A DNA stretch of 64,000 nucleotides from Cetobacterium ceti (GTDB lineage Bacteria; Fusobacteriota; Fusobacteriia; Fusobacteriales; Fusobacteriaceae): positions 124,001 through 188,000 of the forward strand of contig NZ_FUWX01000004.1 in NCBI RefSeq assembly GCF_900167275.1. Reading direction: 5' to 3'. The position numbers and the translations under genes are program-made. Positions 42,967 to 52,700 of the stretch are shown in pieces; position 1 is the stretch's first letter, and every line of letters starts with the position of its first letter. The notes beneath the pieces are model-generated. The model saw only the letters and a list, made by a program, of their open reading frames with translations. It did no database searches and was not told where the DNA came from.

Positions 42967-43884
42967 TTATTTTACAAAATTTTTAGCTATTTCAGCAGCT
43001 AATTTAGCATTGTTAAATACTAATTCAATATTAGATTCTAAACTTTTACCTTTAGTTATTTCTTTTACTTTTGCTAAAAGGAATGGTGTAGATTCTTTTC
43101 CTTTAATATGGTTTTCTTTAGCTTCTTTTAAAGCTTCTTCAATAGCGTTGTGAATTGTATTATAATCCATTGCGAATTTTTCAGGAATAGGATTTGCAAT
43201 TACTACTCCTCCTTTTAATCCAACTGACCATTTTGCTTTTAAAATTTCAGCAAATTCTTCAGGAGAATCTATCTTAGCATCTAAATTAAATCCGCTTTCT
43301 CTTGTGTAAAAAGCAGGTAATTCTTTAGTTTTATATCCTAAAACAGGAACTCCTTTAGTTTCAAGATATTCAAGAGTAAGACCTAAATCAAGAATAGATT
43401 TAGCTCCTGCACAAACTACTGCCACATCAGTCATTGCCAATTCTTCAAGGTCTGCAGAAATATCCATAGTAGTTTCAGCTCCTCTATGTACTCCTCCGAT
43501 TCCTCCAGTTGCAAATATTTTAATACCAGCAAGATTAGCTAAAATCATTGTAGAAGCAACAGTTGTAGCACCATCTTCTTTTTTAGCTAAAATAACAGGA
43601 ATATCTCTTCTACTAGCTTTTATTACTTTTAATCCTTTTTTTCCTAAATAATCGATTTCTTCTTTACTTAAACCAACTTTTAATTTTCCATTTAAAATAG
43701 CCATAGTAGCAGGAATAGCTCCATTTTCTCTAATAATTTCCTCTACTTTAAGTGCAGTTTCTACATTTTGTGGGTATGGCATTCCGTGAGAAATAATAGT
43801 CGACTCTAAAGCAACTACAGGTTTATTTTCCTTAAGTGCTAATTCTATTTCAGGTGAAACTTCTAAATAATTTTTTAAATTCAT
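42967..43884 (-). CDS. psuG: Pseudouridine-5'-phosphate glycosidase
   Basis: Cleaves the C-C glycosidic bond of pseudouridine 5'-phosphate to uracil and ribose 5-phosphate. The 305-residue protein carries the family core: VVALESTIISHGMPYPQN, NGKLKVGLS, RRDIPVILAKKEDGATTVASTMILA, IFATGGIGGVHRGAETTMDISADL and CAGAKSILDL. Its ATG overlaps the stop of the upstream kinase (ATGA), so the two enzymes are translated together, kinase first. AAGGAGGA precedes the start. Confidence 0.95.
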   Translation of the reverse strand: MNLKNYLEVSPEIELALKENKPVVALESTIISHGMPYPQNVETALKVEEIIRENGAIPATMAILNGKLKVGLSKEEIDYLGKKGLKVIKASRRDIPVILAKKEDGATTVASTMILANLAGIKIFATGGIGGVHRGAETTMDISADLEELAMTDVAVVCAGAKSILDLGLTLEYLETKGVPVLGYKTKELPAFYTRESGFNLDAKIDSPEEFAEILKAKWSVGLKGGVVIANPIPEKFAMDYNTIHNAIEEALKEAKENHIKGKESTPFLLAKVKEITKGKSLESNIELVFNNAKLAAEIAKNFVK

Positions 43885-44966
43885 TTTGTGTCCTCCTTAA
43901 AATTGGTAAGAATATCTAGGTTTATATTTTCATTAATAGTATTTTCACTAGTTAAAGTTATTGCAGAAGCTTTTAAACCAAATTTACAAGAATCAATAAT
44001 ATTCTCTTCATTGATAAAACCATAAGCAATACCTGCCATGAATGCATCTCCAGCTCCGGTACTATTTATAACTTTAGTTGTATATGGATTTAATTTTCCC
44101 TTTAAAGAACCATTAGAATAATAAACGCCATCTTTTCCTAGAGAGATAAAAATTTGTTTAATACCTTTGTTTATAAAATATTCACTGACTTTTTCTAAAG
44201 AGTCATCATCTGTGATTTTGATTCCAGATAGGAATTCAGCTTCAATTTTATTAGGCTTTAAAGTATGTATTTTATTTAAAATAGATTTAATTTTAATTGC
44301 TTTATTAGTTGATACACAATCTACAAATAAAGGAATAGAACAATTATTAGCAATATATTCTATTGTTTCTTGTGGAGGATTGGTATCTAGAATACAGATA
44401 CTAGCTTTATTAATAAAATCCATTTTATTTTTTATAAAGTCCACAGTTAAATTATTAAAAATATCCATTGCAGAGATAGCAACTTTCATATCTTTATTTT
44501 CATCTAATATGAAAAGATATGTAGAAGTATTTGCATGGGGTAAAATTAATGAATTGTGAAGATTAATGTTTAAGTCTCTACAATTATTTTTGATATTTTC
44601 TCCGTTGGGATCATTACCTAAAACTGTTATAAGTTCCACATTTTGGCTTAACCGAGCTAAATTTTCAGCAATATTTCTTCCAACGCCACCTAGGGAGTAT
44701 TTAATATTTCCTGGATTAGAATCTTCTTCTTTTAAAATTCCTTTGGGAATACCAGCAATATCTACATTGGCACCACCAATAACAATTATATTTTTTTGAG
44801 GCTTTAAAATATATCCCTTTCCAATAATTTTTCCTTTTTTTATTAAATTAGAAATATGTACAGCAACAGAGGAACGGGTGATATTTGCTTTGTCTGCTAA
44901 TTCATTTTGAGATATTAAAGGGTTTTCCTCAATCCACTTTAAAATCTCAGCTTCTCTTTTAGTCAT
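43881..44966 (-). CDS. psuK: Pseudouridine kinase-type PfkB kinase with N-terminal winged helix
   Basis: A fusion of 361 residues. Residues 1-60 form a winged helix (TKREAEILKWIEENPLISQNELADKANITRSSVAVHISNLI), and residues about 61-361 are a PfkB carbohydrate kinase (GGANVDIAG, SLGGVGRNIAENLARL, and the C-terminal NSTGAGDAFMAGIAYG with the catalytic Asp). It most likely phosphorylates pseudouridine for psuG. The ATG at 44966 has TAGGAGAG just before it; the longer frame begins at a TTG with no ribosome site. The fused DNA-binding domain and a palindrome in the leader suggest the enzyme represses its own operon. Confidence 0.9.
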   Translation of the reverse strand: MTKREAEILKWIEENPLISQNELADKANITRSSVAVHISNLIKKGKIIGKGYILKPQKNIIVIGGANVDIAGIPKGILKEEDSNPGNIKYSLGGVGRNIAENLARLSQNVELITVLGNDPNGENIKNNCRDLNINLHNSLILPHANTSTYLFILDENKDMKVAISAMDIFNNLTVDFIKNKMDFINKASICILDTNPPQETIEYIANNCSIPLFVDCVSTNKAIKIKSILNKIHTLKPNKIEAEFLSGIKITDDDSLEKVSEYFINKGIKQIFISLGKDGVYYSNGSLKGKLNPYTTKVINSTGAGDAFMAGIAYGFINEENIIDSCKFGLKASAITLTSENTINENINLDILTNFKEDTK

Positions 44967-44977
44967 ATTCTCTCCTA

Positions 44978-44991
44978 TAAACAAAAGTTTA
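44978..44991. promoter_or_regulatory. Palindromic candidate operator before psuK
   Basis: TAAACAAAAGTTTA has perfect TAAAC/GTTTA arms around AAAA. It sits between the -10 element and the ribosome site of psuK, a natural place for its own winged-helix domain to bind. Confidence 0.5.
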
Positions 44992-45017
44992 GTTTGTTTA
45001 AGCTTTTATTTATAAAA

Positions 45018-45046
45018 ATAGTACACTATTCTTTTAATAAAGTCAA
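45018..45046 (-). promoter_or_regulatory. Promoter for psuK-psuG
   Basis: On the minus strand TTGACT (at 45041-45046) and TACTAT (at 45018-45023) are separated by 17 bases, about 50 bases upstream of the psuK ATG. Confidence 0.65.
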
Positions 45047-45071
45047 CTAAAAAAGTACTTATTCTTAAACA

Positions 45072-45100
45072 TTGAAAGGCGATAGAAAATAATGTATAAT
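45072..45100 (+). promoter_or_regulatory. Promoter for the potassium-uptake operon
   Basis: TTGAAA (45072-45077), 17 bases, TATAAT (45095-45100), 35 bases before the trkH/ktrB start. Confidence 0.75.
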
Positions 45101-45134
45101 TAGAAGGTATTTTATAGAAATGGGGGCAAATTAG

Positions 45135-46472
45135 ATGAGTTTTAATTATTTAAAAAAACTATCACCATCTAGAAAACTAATTGTAGGATTTTTCTTAGCA
45201 ATAATACTAGGGTCAATTTTGCTAATGATGCCATTTTCTTTAAATGATGGGCAACATATCAGTTTTCTAACTTCGTTGTTTACCATTACTTCGGCTGTGT
45301 GTGTAACAGGATTATCAGTTATAGATGTCAGTCAAGTATTATCTACATATGGACAAATAGTACTTCTTATATTTATCCAATTAGGTGGACTTGGTGTTAT
45401 GACTTTTTCATCTTTAATTTTTCTGATGATTGGTAAAAAAATAAGTTATCATGAAAGAGAACTATTGAAAGAGGAAAGAAATGCAGAAAGCAATGGAGAA
45501 ATTATTAGTTTTATTAAAGGACTAGTAGCTACAGTATTTATAATTGAAAGTATTGGAGCGTTTTTCTTAACATTGGAATTTATGAAAGAATTTCCTTTGG
45601 AAAAAGCAATTTATTATGGAATTTTCCATTCTATTTCAGCTTTTTGTAATGCAGGATTTGCACTTTTTTCTAATAATTTAGAAAATTATGCTCATAATTT
45701 CGGAATAAATATGACTATATCCTATTTAATAATAATAGGTGGAATTGGATTTTCAGTTATTAATTCTGTTTTAATGGCAGTTAGAAAAAATGTAAAAAGA
45801 TTTACCTTAACATCGAAAGTAGGAATATTAATTTCTATAATTTTAACTTTTGGTGGGACAATTTTATTCATGTTATTAGAGTACAATAATCCCGGAACAA
45901 TAGGACATATGGGATTTTTTGATAAATTATTAGCTTCTTTTTTCCAAAGTGTGACAACAAGAACAGCAGGATTTAATACTGTTCCTATGGGGAATTTAAC
46001 AAAGGGAAGTATATTTATGTTTTGTATTCTTATGTTTATTGGAGCATGTCCCGGATCCACAGGTGGAGGAATAAAAACAACAACTTTAGGTGTTATGATG
46101 TTTTATGTAGCGGGAGTTGTTAAGGGAAGAGAAAATATAGAAATTTTTAATAGAAGAATAGACTGGGAAATTTTAAATAGAGCTTTGGCTATTTTAGTAA
46201 TTTCAATTATGTATATATCTATAATAATTATGCTTATGATGATGGTAGAGCATTTTAAATTTGAAGAGATTGTATTTGAAGTTATTTCAGCCTTTGGTAC
46301 TGTTGGACTTTCTTTAGGTATAACAGCAAAATTAAGTATTTTTTCAAAAATTTTGATTATAATAACAATGTTTATTGGAAGACTTGGACCTTTAACATTT
46401 GCTCTTGCTCTTGGTGAGAATAAAATAAAAGAAAATGTTAAATATCCAAAGGAGAATATACTAGTAGGATAA
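45135..46472 (+). CDS. TrkH/KtrB-family potassium uptake membrane subunit
   Basis: An ion-conducting subunit of 445 residues with four MPM repeats. Selectivity-filter glycines appear in SAVCVTGLSVID, SISAFCNAGFALFSNN, TTRTAGFNTVPMG and SAFGTVGLSLGIT. The gating-loop region GACPGSTGGGIKTTTLGVM is typical of the family. It is partnered with the RCK-domain gene that follows after 13 bases. The length and N-terminus fit KtrB more than E. coli TrkH, but I keep the family name. Confidence 0.93.
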   Translation: MSFNYLKKLSPSRKLIVGFFLAIILGSILLMMPFSLNDGQHISFLTSLFTITSAVCVTGLSVIDVSQVLSTYGQIVLLIFIQLGGLGVMTFSSLIFLMIGKKISYHERELLKEERNAESNGEIISFIKGLVATVFIIESIGAFFLTLEFMKEFPLEKAIYYGIFHSISAFCNAGFALFSNNLENYAHNFGINMTISYLIIIGGIGFSVINSVLMAVRKNVKRFTLTSKVGILISIILTFGGTILFMLLEYNNPGTIGHMGFFDKLLASFFQSVTTRTAGFNTVPMGNLTKGSIFMFCILMFIGACPGSTGGGIKTTTLGVMMFYVAGVVKGRENIEIFNRRIDWEILNRALAILVISIMYISIIIMLMMMVEHFKFEEIVFEVISAFGTVGLSLGITAKLSIFSKILIIITMFIGRLGPLTFALALGENKIKENVKYPKENILVG

Positions 46473-46485
46473 TGGAGGAAAATTT

Positions 46486-47142
46486 ATGAAGCAGTATCTA
46501 GTTGTAGGACTTGGAAGATTTGGAGCTAGTGTAGCTAAAACATTATATGGTTCAAATGAAGAAGTTTTAGCAATGGATATAGATGAAGATGTGGTACAGG
46601 AAGCAATTAATAATAATATAGTTGAAAATGCTTTAGTTTTAGATGCCACAGATGAAACTCATTTAAAGGGGATAGGAGTAGAAGAGTTTGATATTGCCTT
46701 TGTTTGTATTGGAGCGATTGAGCCGAGTATAATGGTTACTCTTAACTTAAAAGAAATGGGAGTAAAAAAGATTATAGTAAAGGCTATTAGTAAAAGACAT
46801 GGAAAGGTTTTAGAAAAAATTGGAGCAACTCAGGTTATTTACCCAGAAGAATATATGGGAAGAAGAGTTGCCATGTTAGCTATGGAACCGAATATGATTG
46901 AACATTTAAGATTTTCACAGGACTTCCTATTGGTAGAAATTAAAGCTCCTAGTTTATTCTGGGGAAAAGATTTAGTGGAATTAGATGTTAGAAAAAAATA
47001 CAATGTTAATATAGTGGGAATTAAAAAAGAGGACCAAAGTTTTAGTCCGAATCCAAGTGCCGATACTATTATTGAGCAGGGAGATGTTTTATTAGTTATT
47101 ACAGACTCTAAGACAGCAGATTACTTAAAGAATTTAAAGTAA
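46486..47142 (+). CDS. Potassium uptake regulatory subunit (TrkA/KtrA, RCK-N and RCK-C)
   Basis: A 218-residue cytosolic partner of the channel. It has an N-terminal Rossmann domain with the [13 protein letters not shown] dinucleotide motif (about 7-19), [26 protein letters not shown] and a C-terminal RCK-C domain (about 135-218). It binds nucleotide (ATP/ADP or NAD(H)) and gates the membrane subunit. The single-unit length is of KtrA type rather than the doubled E. coli TrkA. Confidence 0.92.
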   Translation: MKQYLVVGLGRFGASVAKTLYGSNEEVLAMDIDEDVVQEAINNNIVENALVLDATDETHLKGIGVEEFDIAFVCIGAIEPSIMVTLNLKEMGVKKIIVKAISKRHGKVLEKIGATQVIYPEEYMGRRVAMLAMEPNMIEHLRFSQDFLLVEIKAPSLFWGKDLVELDVRKKYNVNIVGIKKEDQSFSPNPSADTIIEQGDVLLVITDSKTADYLKNLK

Positions 47143-47161
47143 GTTTATTTTAGGAGGAAAA

Positions 47162-49051
47162 ATGCAACAATTTGATATAATTGTAGTTGGTGCTGGTCAC
47201 GCCGGTTGTGAAGCAGCCTTAGCAAGTGCAAGAATGGGAGCTAAGACAGCTATATTTACCATAACTCTAGATAATATAGGAGTTATGTCTTGTAATCCAT
47301 CTATAGGAGGTCCTGCTAAGTCTCACTTAGTTAAAGAAATGGATGCCTTAGGTGGAGAAATGGGTAGAAATATGGATAAAACTTTTATTCAAATAAGAGT
47401 TTTAAATACAAAAAAAGGTCCTGCAGTGAGATCTTTAAGAGCCCAAGCTGATAAAAAACTTTATCATATGGAAATGAAAAAAACTTTAGAAAATACAGAA
47501 AATTTAGATGTTATCCAAGGTATGGTTACAGATATAATAGAAGAGAATGGAAAAGCTGTAGGAATAAAAACTAAAGAAGGTGTAGAGTATAGAGCTAAGG
47601 CTGTTATTCTTGCCACTGGAACATTTATGAGAGGATTAATCCATGTGGGAGATAGACATTTTAGCGGAGGAAGAATGGGTGAATTATCTTCTGAAGAATT
47701 ACCAGTAGCCCTAGAGAGATTAGGATTAGATTTAGGAAGATTTAAAACAGGAACACCACCAAGAATAGATGCGAGAACTATAGATTATACAAAAGTAGAG
47801 GAGCAACCAGGGGATACTGAATTACTTAAATTTTCCAATAGAACTAAGGATTCAGAAATTATAGATAGAGTTCAAATTCCTTGTCATATTGCCTTTACAA
47901 ATAAAGATGTACATAATACTATTATAAGTAATAAAGATAGATCACCATTATTTAATGGTACAATTCAAGGAACAGGACCTAGATATTGTCCTTCTATAGA
48001 GGATAAAATATTTAGATATCCAGATAAGGAAAGACATCATCTTTTCTTAGAAAAAGAGGGATATAGCACAAATGAAGTTTATGTAAGTGGATTTTCTTCT
48101 TCTTTACCAACAGATGTTCAGTATAAAATGTTAAATGAAATTGAAGGTTTAGAAAATGCAAAAATAATGAGATTTGCCTATGCAATTGAATATGATTATA
48201 TTAAACCTCATGAAATTAAATATACTTTAGAAACTAAAAAGGTTGAAGGATTATATTTAGCTGGACAAATAAATGGAACATCTGGATATGAAGAAGCTGG
48301 AGCTCAAGGTTTAATGGCTGGAATAAATGCAGTTAGAAAAATTCAAGGAAAAGAACCTGTTGTTTTAGATAGAGCAGATTCATATATAGGAACTTTAATT
48401 GATGATTTAGTTTCAAAGGGAACTAATGAACCTTATAGAATGTTTACAGCAAGAAGTGAGTATAGATTAGTATTAAGAGAGGATAATGCAGATTTAAGAT
48501 TATCACCTACTGGATATGAAATTGGACTTCTTCCAGAAGAAGATTTTTTAAGAGTTAAAGAAAAGGAAAAAAATGTAACTTTAATTATTGAAAAATTAAA
48601 AGAACAATATGTTGGAAGTAGAAATCCAAGAGTAAACGAAGTTTTAGTAAGAGTAGGAGAGCCTGAAGTAAAATCTGGAATAACTTTATTTGAAATGTTA
48701 AGAAGACCAGAAGTTACTTATGATGATATAAAATATGTGGCAGAATTAATAGAAAACTTTGATTTAGGAAACTATGATAGAGATACTGAATATCAAGTGG
48801 AAGTTCAAGTTAAATATTCTGGATATATTGAAAGATCATTAAAAATGATTGAAAAGCATAAAAGTTTAGAAACAAAAAAATTACCAGAAGATATGGACTA
48901 TGATTCTTTAGATAATATTCCAAAGGAAGCTAAGGATAAGTTAAAGGAAATTAGACCTTTAAATATAGGGCAAGCTTCAAGAATTTCAGGAGTATCCCCT
49001 GCAGATATTCAAGTATTATTAATATATTTAAAAATGAGAGGAAATGTTTAA
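47162..49051 (+). CDS. mnmG: tRNA uridine-5-carboxymethylaminomethyl modification enzyme, FAD subunit
   Basis: With MnmE it installs the cmnm5 group on wobble U34 of several tRNAs. The 629-residue protein begins with FAD motif [19 protein letters not shown], followed by [26 protein letters not shown], the DADK-like [10 protein letters not shown], and the cysteine segments of GidA ([19 protein letters not shown]). AGGAGG precedes the ATG. The downstream rsmG start overlaps its stop by one base (TAATG). Unlike many genomes, mnmE is not next to it. Confidence 0.96.
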   Translation: MQQFDIIVVGAGHAGCEAALASARMGAKTAIFTITLDNIGVMSCNPSIGGPAKSHLVKEMDALGGEMGRNMDKTFIQIRVLNTKKGPAVRSLRAQADKKLYHMEMKKTLENTENLDVIQGMVTDIIEENGKAVGIKTKEGVEYRAKAVILATGTFMRGLIHVGDRHFSGGRMGELSSEELPVALERLGLDLGRFKTGTPPRIDARTIDYTKVEEQPGDTELLKFSNRTKDSEIIDRVQIPCHIAFTNKDVHNTIISNKDRSPLFNGTIQGTGPRYCPSIEDKIFRYPDKERHHLFLEKEGYSTNEVYVSGFSSSLPTDVQYKMLNEIEGLENAKIMRFAYAIEYDYIKPHEIKYTLETKKVEGLYLAGQINGTSGYEEAGAQGLMAGINAVRKIQGKEPVVLDRADSYIGTLIDDLVSKGTNEPYRMFTARSEYRLVLREDNADLRLSPTGYEIGLLPEEDFLRVKEKEKNVTLIIEKLKEQYVGSRNPRVNEVLVRVGEPEVKSGITLFEMLRRPEVTYDDIKYVAELIENFDLGNYDRDTEYQVEVQVKYSGYIERSLKMIEKHKSLETKKLPEDMDYDSLDNIPKEAKDKLKEIRPLNIGQASRISGVSPADIQVLLIYLKMRGNV

Positions 49052-49752
49052 TGAAAAAATATTTAATAGAGGGTATAGAAAAAATTAACCTTCCTTACAC
49101 TGAGGAAAAAATAGATAATCTATTGAAATATTTAGAACTTTTAGTAGAATATAATTCTCATACAAATTTAACAGCAATTAGAGATAAAGAAGGGATAATA
49201 GAGAAACACTTTATAGATTCTCTATTAGTTCAAGAGTTTATAACAGAAGATATGAAAAAAGCTATAGATATTGGAACAGGAGCAGGTTTTCCTGGAATGG
49301 TACTAGCTATATACAATCCAAATATAGAGTTTGTTTTAATGGATTCTGTTGGAAAGAAAACTAAATTTTTAGAAATGGTAGCTGAAACATTAGGTTTAAA
49401 TAATGTAACTGTGATTAATGATAGAGCAGAAGAATATATTACAGAAGAAAATAGAGAAACTTTTGATTTAGGACTTTGCAGAGGAGTTTCTAAATTAAAT
49501 ACTATTTTAGAGTATATGATTCCTTTTATAAAAGTTAATGGAATTTTCTTACCACAAAAGATGGAAGGAACTGGAGAAGAGGAAGAGGCTCAATCAGCTC
49601 TTAATATTTTAAATTCAACAATTGAAAAAATTTATAGAAGAAATTTACCATATTGTGGAGATGAAAGAGTAATATTAGAAATATTAAAAAAAGATCATAC
49701 AGATAAAAAATATCCAAGAAGAACGGGAATACCATTAAAAAAACCATTATAA
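49051..49752 (+). CDS. rsmG: 16S rRNA (guanine-527-N7)-methyltransferase
   Basis: Methylates N7 of G527 of 16S rRNA with SAM. The protein has 233 residues with the family pattern: YNSHTNLTAIRDKEGIIEKHFIDSL, the SAM loop AIDIGTGAGFPGMVLAI (about 71-87), MDSVGKKTKFL and CRGVSKLNTILEYMIPF. The C-terminal YPRRTGIPLKKPL is standard. It overlaps the mnmG stop by one base; the mnmG-rsmG order is classical. tamB follows 23 bases later with its own AAGGGGGA ribosome site. Confidence 0.95.
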   Translation: MKKYLIEGIEKINLPYTEEKIDNLLKYLELLVEYNSHTNLTAIRDKEGIIEKHFIDSLLVQEFITEDMKKAIDIGTGAGFPGMVLAIYNPNIEFVLMDSVGKKTKFLEMVAETLGLNNVTVINDRAEEYITEENRETFDLGLCRGVSKLNTILEYMIPFIKVNGIFLPQKMEGTGEEEEAQSALNILNSTIEKIYRRNLPYCGDERVILEILKKDHTDKKYPRRTGIPLKKPL

Positions 49753-49775
49753 AATAAAAAAAGGGGGATAGGGTT

Positions 49776-52700
49776 ATGGAATTTTTTAAGAAGCATAAAA
49801 AATTAATAGCTATAATAATCCCCCTTTTTATATTATGGGGGATTTACTATAATGTAAAAAATAATTTACCTATAGTGGTAGAAAAAATATTGAAAATAGC
49901 CTTAGGGCCAGAAATATCTAGTACAAGTATAACTTTTCCAAAATTTGGAGAAATAGATATAAAAAATGCTAAATTAGTCGATAAGGGAAAACTTATTGTA
50001 GATGCTCCAGAAATAAAAATACTTTATTCTAAAAAGTCTTTAAAAGATTTTTCTTTAGAGGCGATAGATGTGTATAATCCCTATGTTGTTATTGAAAGAA
50101 AAGATGCAGATTTAAATATAGCAGATGCTTTTAGTAGTGATAAAAAAGATAATAAAGATGATAAAAAGGCAGGAACAAATGTTCCCATAGGAATTATAAG
50201 AGTATTTAATGGAGATGTTTTATATAGAGATTTATCCTATAGTAGACCAATTGAAAAATTAGTTCATAATATAGATGGATATGTTTCCTTTAATAAAAAA
50301 TTAGGGATAAAATTAGAATATAGTGGAGATATTGAAAAAAAACAATATTTTAAATATTCTTTCAATAACTATAAAAAAGAGTATTCAATGAATATTTTTT
50401 TAAAAGATGTAAATTTAGATGATAAACTTTTACAATTTGCCTATGACGATAAGGATTTAGAAAATGTAAAAGGAATTGTAAATTTAGATTTAACAATAGA
50501 TAGTGATGGACTTTATGGAAAAGGAGATTTCTCTAATGGTGGAGTAACATATAAAGATTTAGATTATAGAGTGACTAATATAGATGGAAAAGTTGCTTTT
50601 TTAGGAGATAAAATTGATTTAAAATCAACCTATGATATTTTCGGAAGTAAGGGTAAGTTTAATGTAAATTATAGTGAAGAAAAAGGTGTAGATGTAGATT
50701 TTATACTTAATAATTTAAAATATTCAGATTTGGAAAAATATAAACTTTTGAGAGAATTGAAATTACCATTAAATTTTTTAAAATTTAAAAATGTTTTGAT
50801 AAATTTAAATTATAATAAGAAAAAAGAATTTAGCGTAAATATAGATTTTAATTGTGACCCTTTAAAATTTACAGGGGGAAAGGTTCAAAATATTAAGGGA
50901 AAATTTATCTATAAAAATGATAAAATTTATTTAAATGGAATAAATTTCAATGTTATTTATAAAAATAAATTTATAGATTATAATAGAACTTTTATATTAA
51001 ATAGTGAATTAATACCTAAGGATGAGGGATTAGATTTTATTGTTGATTCTCAATTGGGTAAATTCAAAGGTGAATTTAGTAAAGAAAAACAAAAAGTAAA
51101 AATATATTCTCAAAATAAAAATGTTTTTCAAATGGATCTTAAAAGTGGCAATATAAATATTGAAAAATTAAGATTAAAAAATTTCATTGAAAATTATTCT
51201 TTAAATATTTCTGGAGAAAAAATAAAAAATGATATAAATATAAAAAATTTAGAATTAAGAGATGAAGATTCAGAAATATTAGGAAGTGGGTTTTATAATT
51301 TAGAAAATAAAAATTATGAAATAGATTATATTGGAAAAAATATAAATAGTGAAAGATTAAAATTTTTAAAAAATATAAATTTTTCAGGAAATACTTTTGG
51401 AAAAATTAAAGGAGAAAAAGATAAATTTATTTTAGAAAATCAATTGGAAGATTTTAGTGGTTCTTTTGAAGAAATTAAGATAAAAAATTTAAGGACATAT
51501 ACTTTAATAAAAAATGAGGAAAAATTATTGGGAGATTTTCAAGGAACTATTGAAAAGATTTCCTATGGGAAATATCATTTAGATGGGATTCGTTTTGGAG
51601 GACAATATAAAAATAAAATTATTTCCATTGTAAATTTAAATAATCAAATATTATCTTTAAAAGGAAATGTAAATTTAAATACAATGGATGTCAATGGACA
51701 ATATTCTTTAAATAATATAACAGAAGAAAAATTTAATTTAAAAAATATAAAATTTAATTTAAAAAATGTAGATGGAAATATATCTGGGAAAATAAATAAT
51801 CCAACAGTAACTTTAGGATTAAAAAATGGGGAAATTTATACCAATAGTGGAAAAAATATAAATCTTTATGGAAATTTATTATTAAAAGATAAAGTTATTA
51901 AAACAGATAAATTTTATATAAATGAAAGTTTTATTGAGGGTAAATATAATTTAGAAAATAAAATAGGAGATTGGAAAATTCAATTATTTGAAGAAAATTT
52001 ACCTAAATATTTTTCAAAAGAGCTTATAAATTTTAGAGTTTTAGGAAGAATTGTTGGTAAAATAGATAATACGCATATTAAAACTTATGGAATGGTAACT
52101 ATAGATAGTGGATTTTATAAGGAAAATAAGTTACCTAAAATAAAAAGTGAAATTCAATATGAAAGTAAAAATTATAGTGATGGAAATATTAAATTTAAAT
52201 ATATAAATATTTATAATGATGAAATGAAAAAATTACTAAATATTACTGGATTAATTAATTTAAAAGAAAATAAATTAGATTTTATCTTAAATAAACAGAA
52301 ATTAGATTTAAAAGATATTGAAGAATACACAAAATCTAAAGAGATAAAAGGAAGTATAAATCTTCAAGGGGAATTAAAAGGACCATTTGATAAAATCAAA
52401 TATAAAGCCTATATAAAAGATGGAAAAATTCAAGTGGGGGATATTATTTTTGATAAATTAGAAACATTTATATCTGGAGATAAAGAAAATTTAAAGTTAA
52501 ATTATTTTAAATTTAACTATTTAGGAAATTTTTTAACTTCTTCAGGAGATTTTAATATAGATAATAAAAAATATAACTTCACTTTAAAATCAAATAAAAT
52601 AGATTTAAGTTTTTTAGAAATATTTTTAAAAAAATATCATTTAGGGAAAATAAATGGTATAGCAAATTTAAACTTAACTTTAACAGAAAATAGTAATAAA

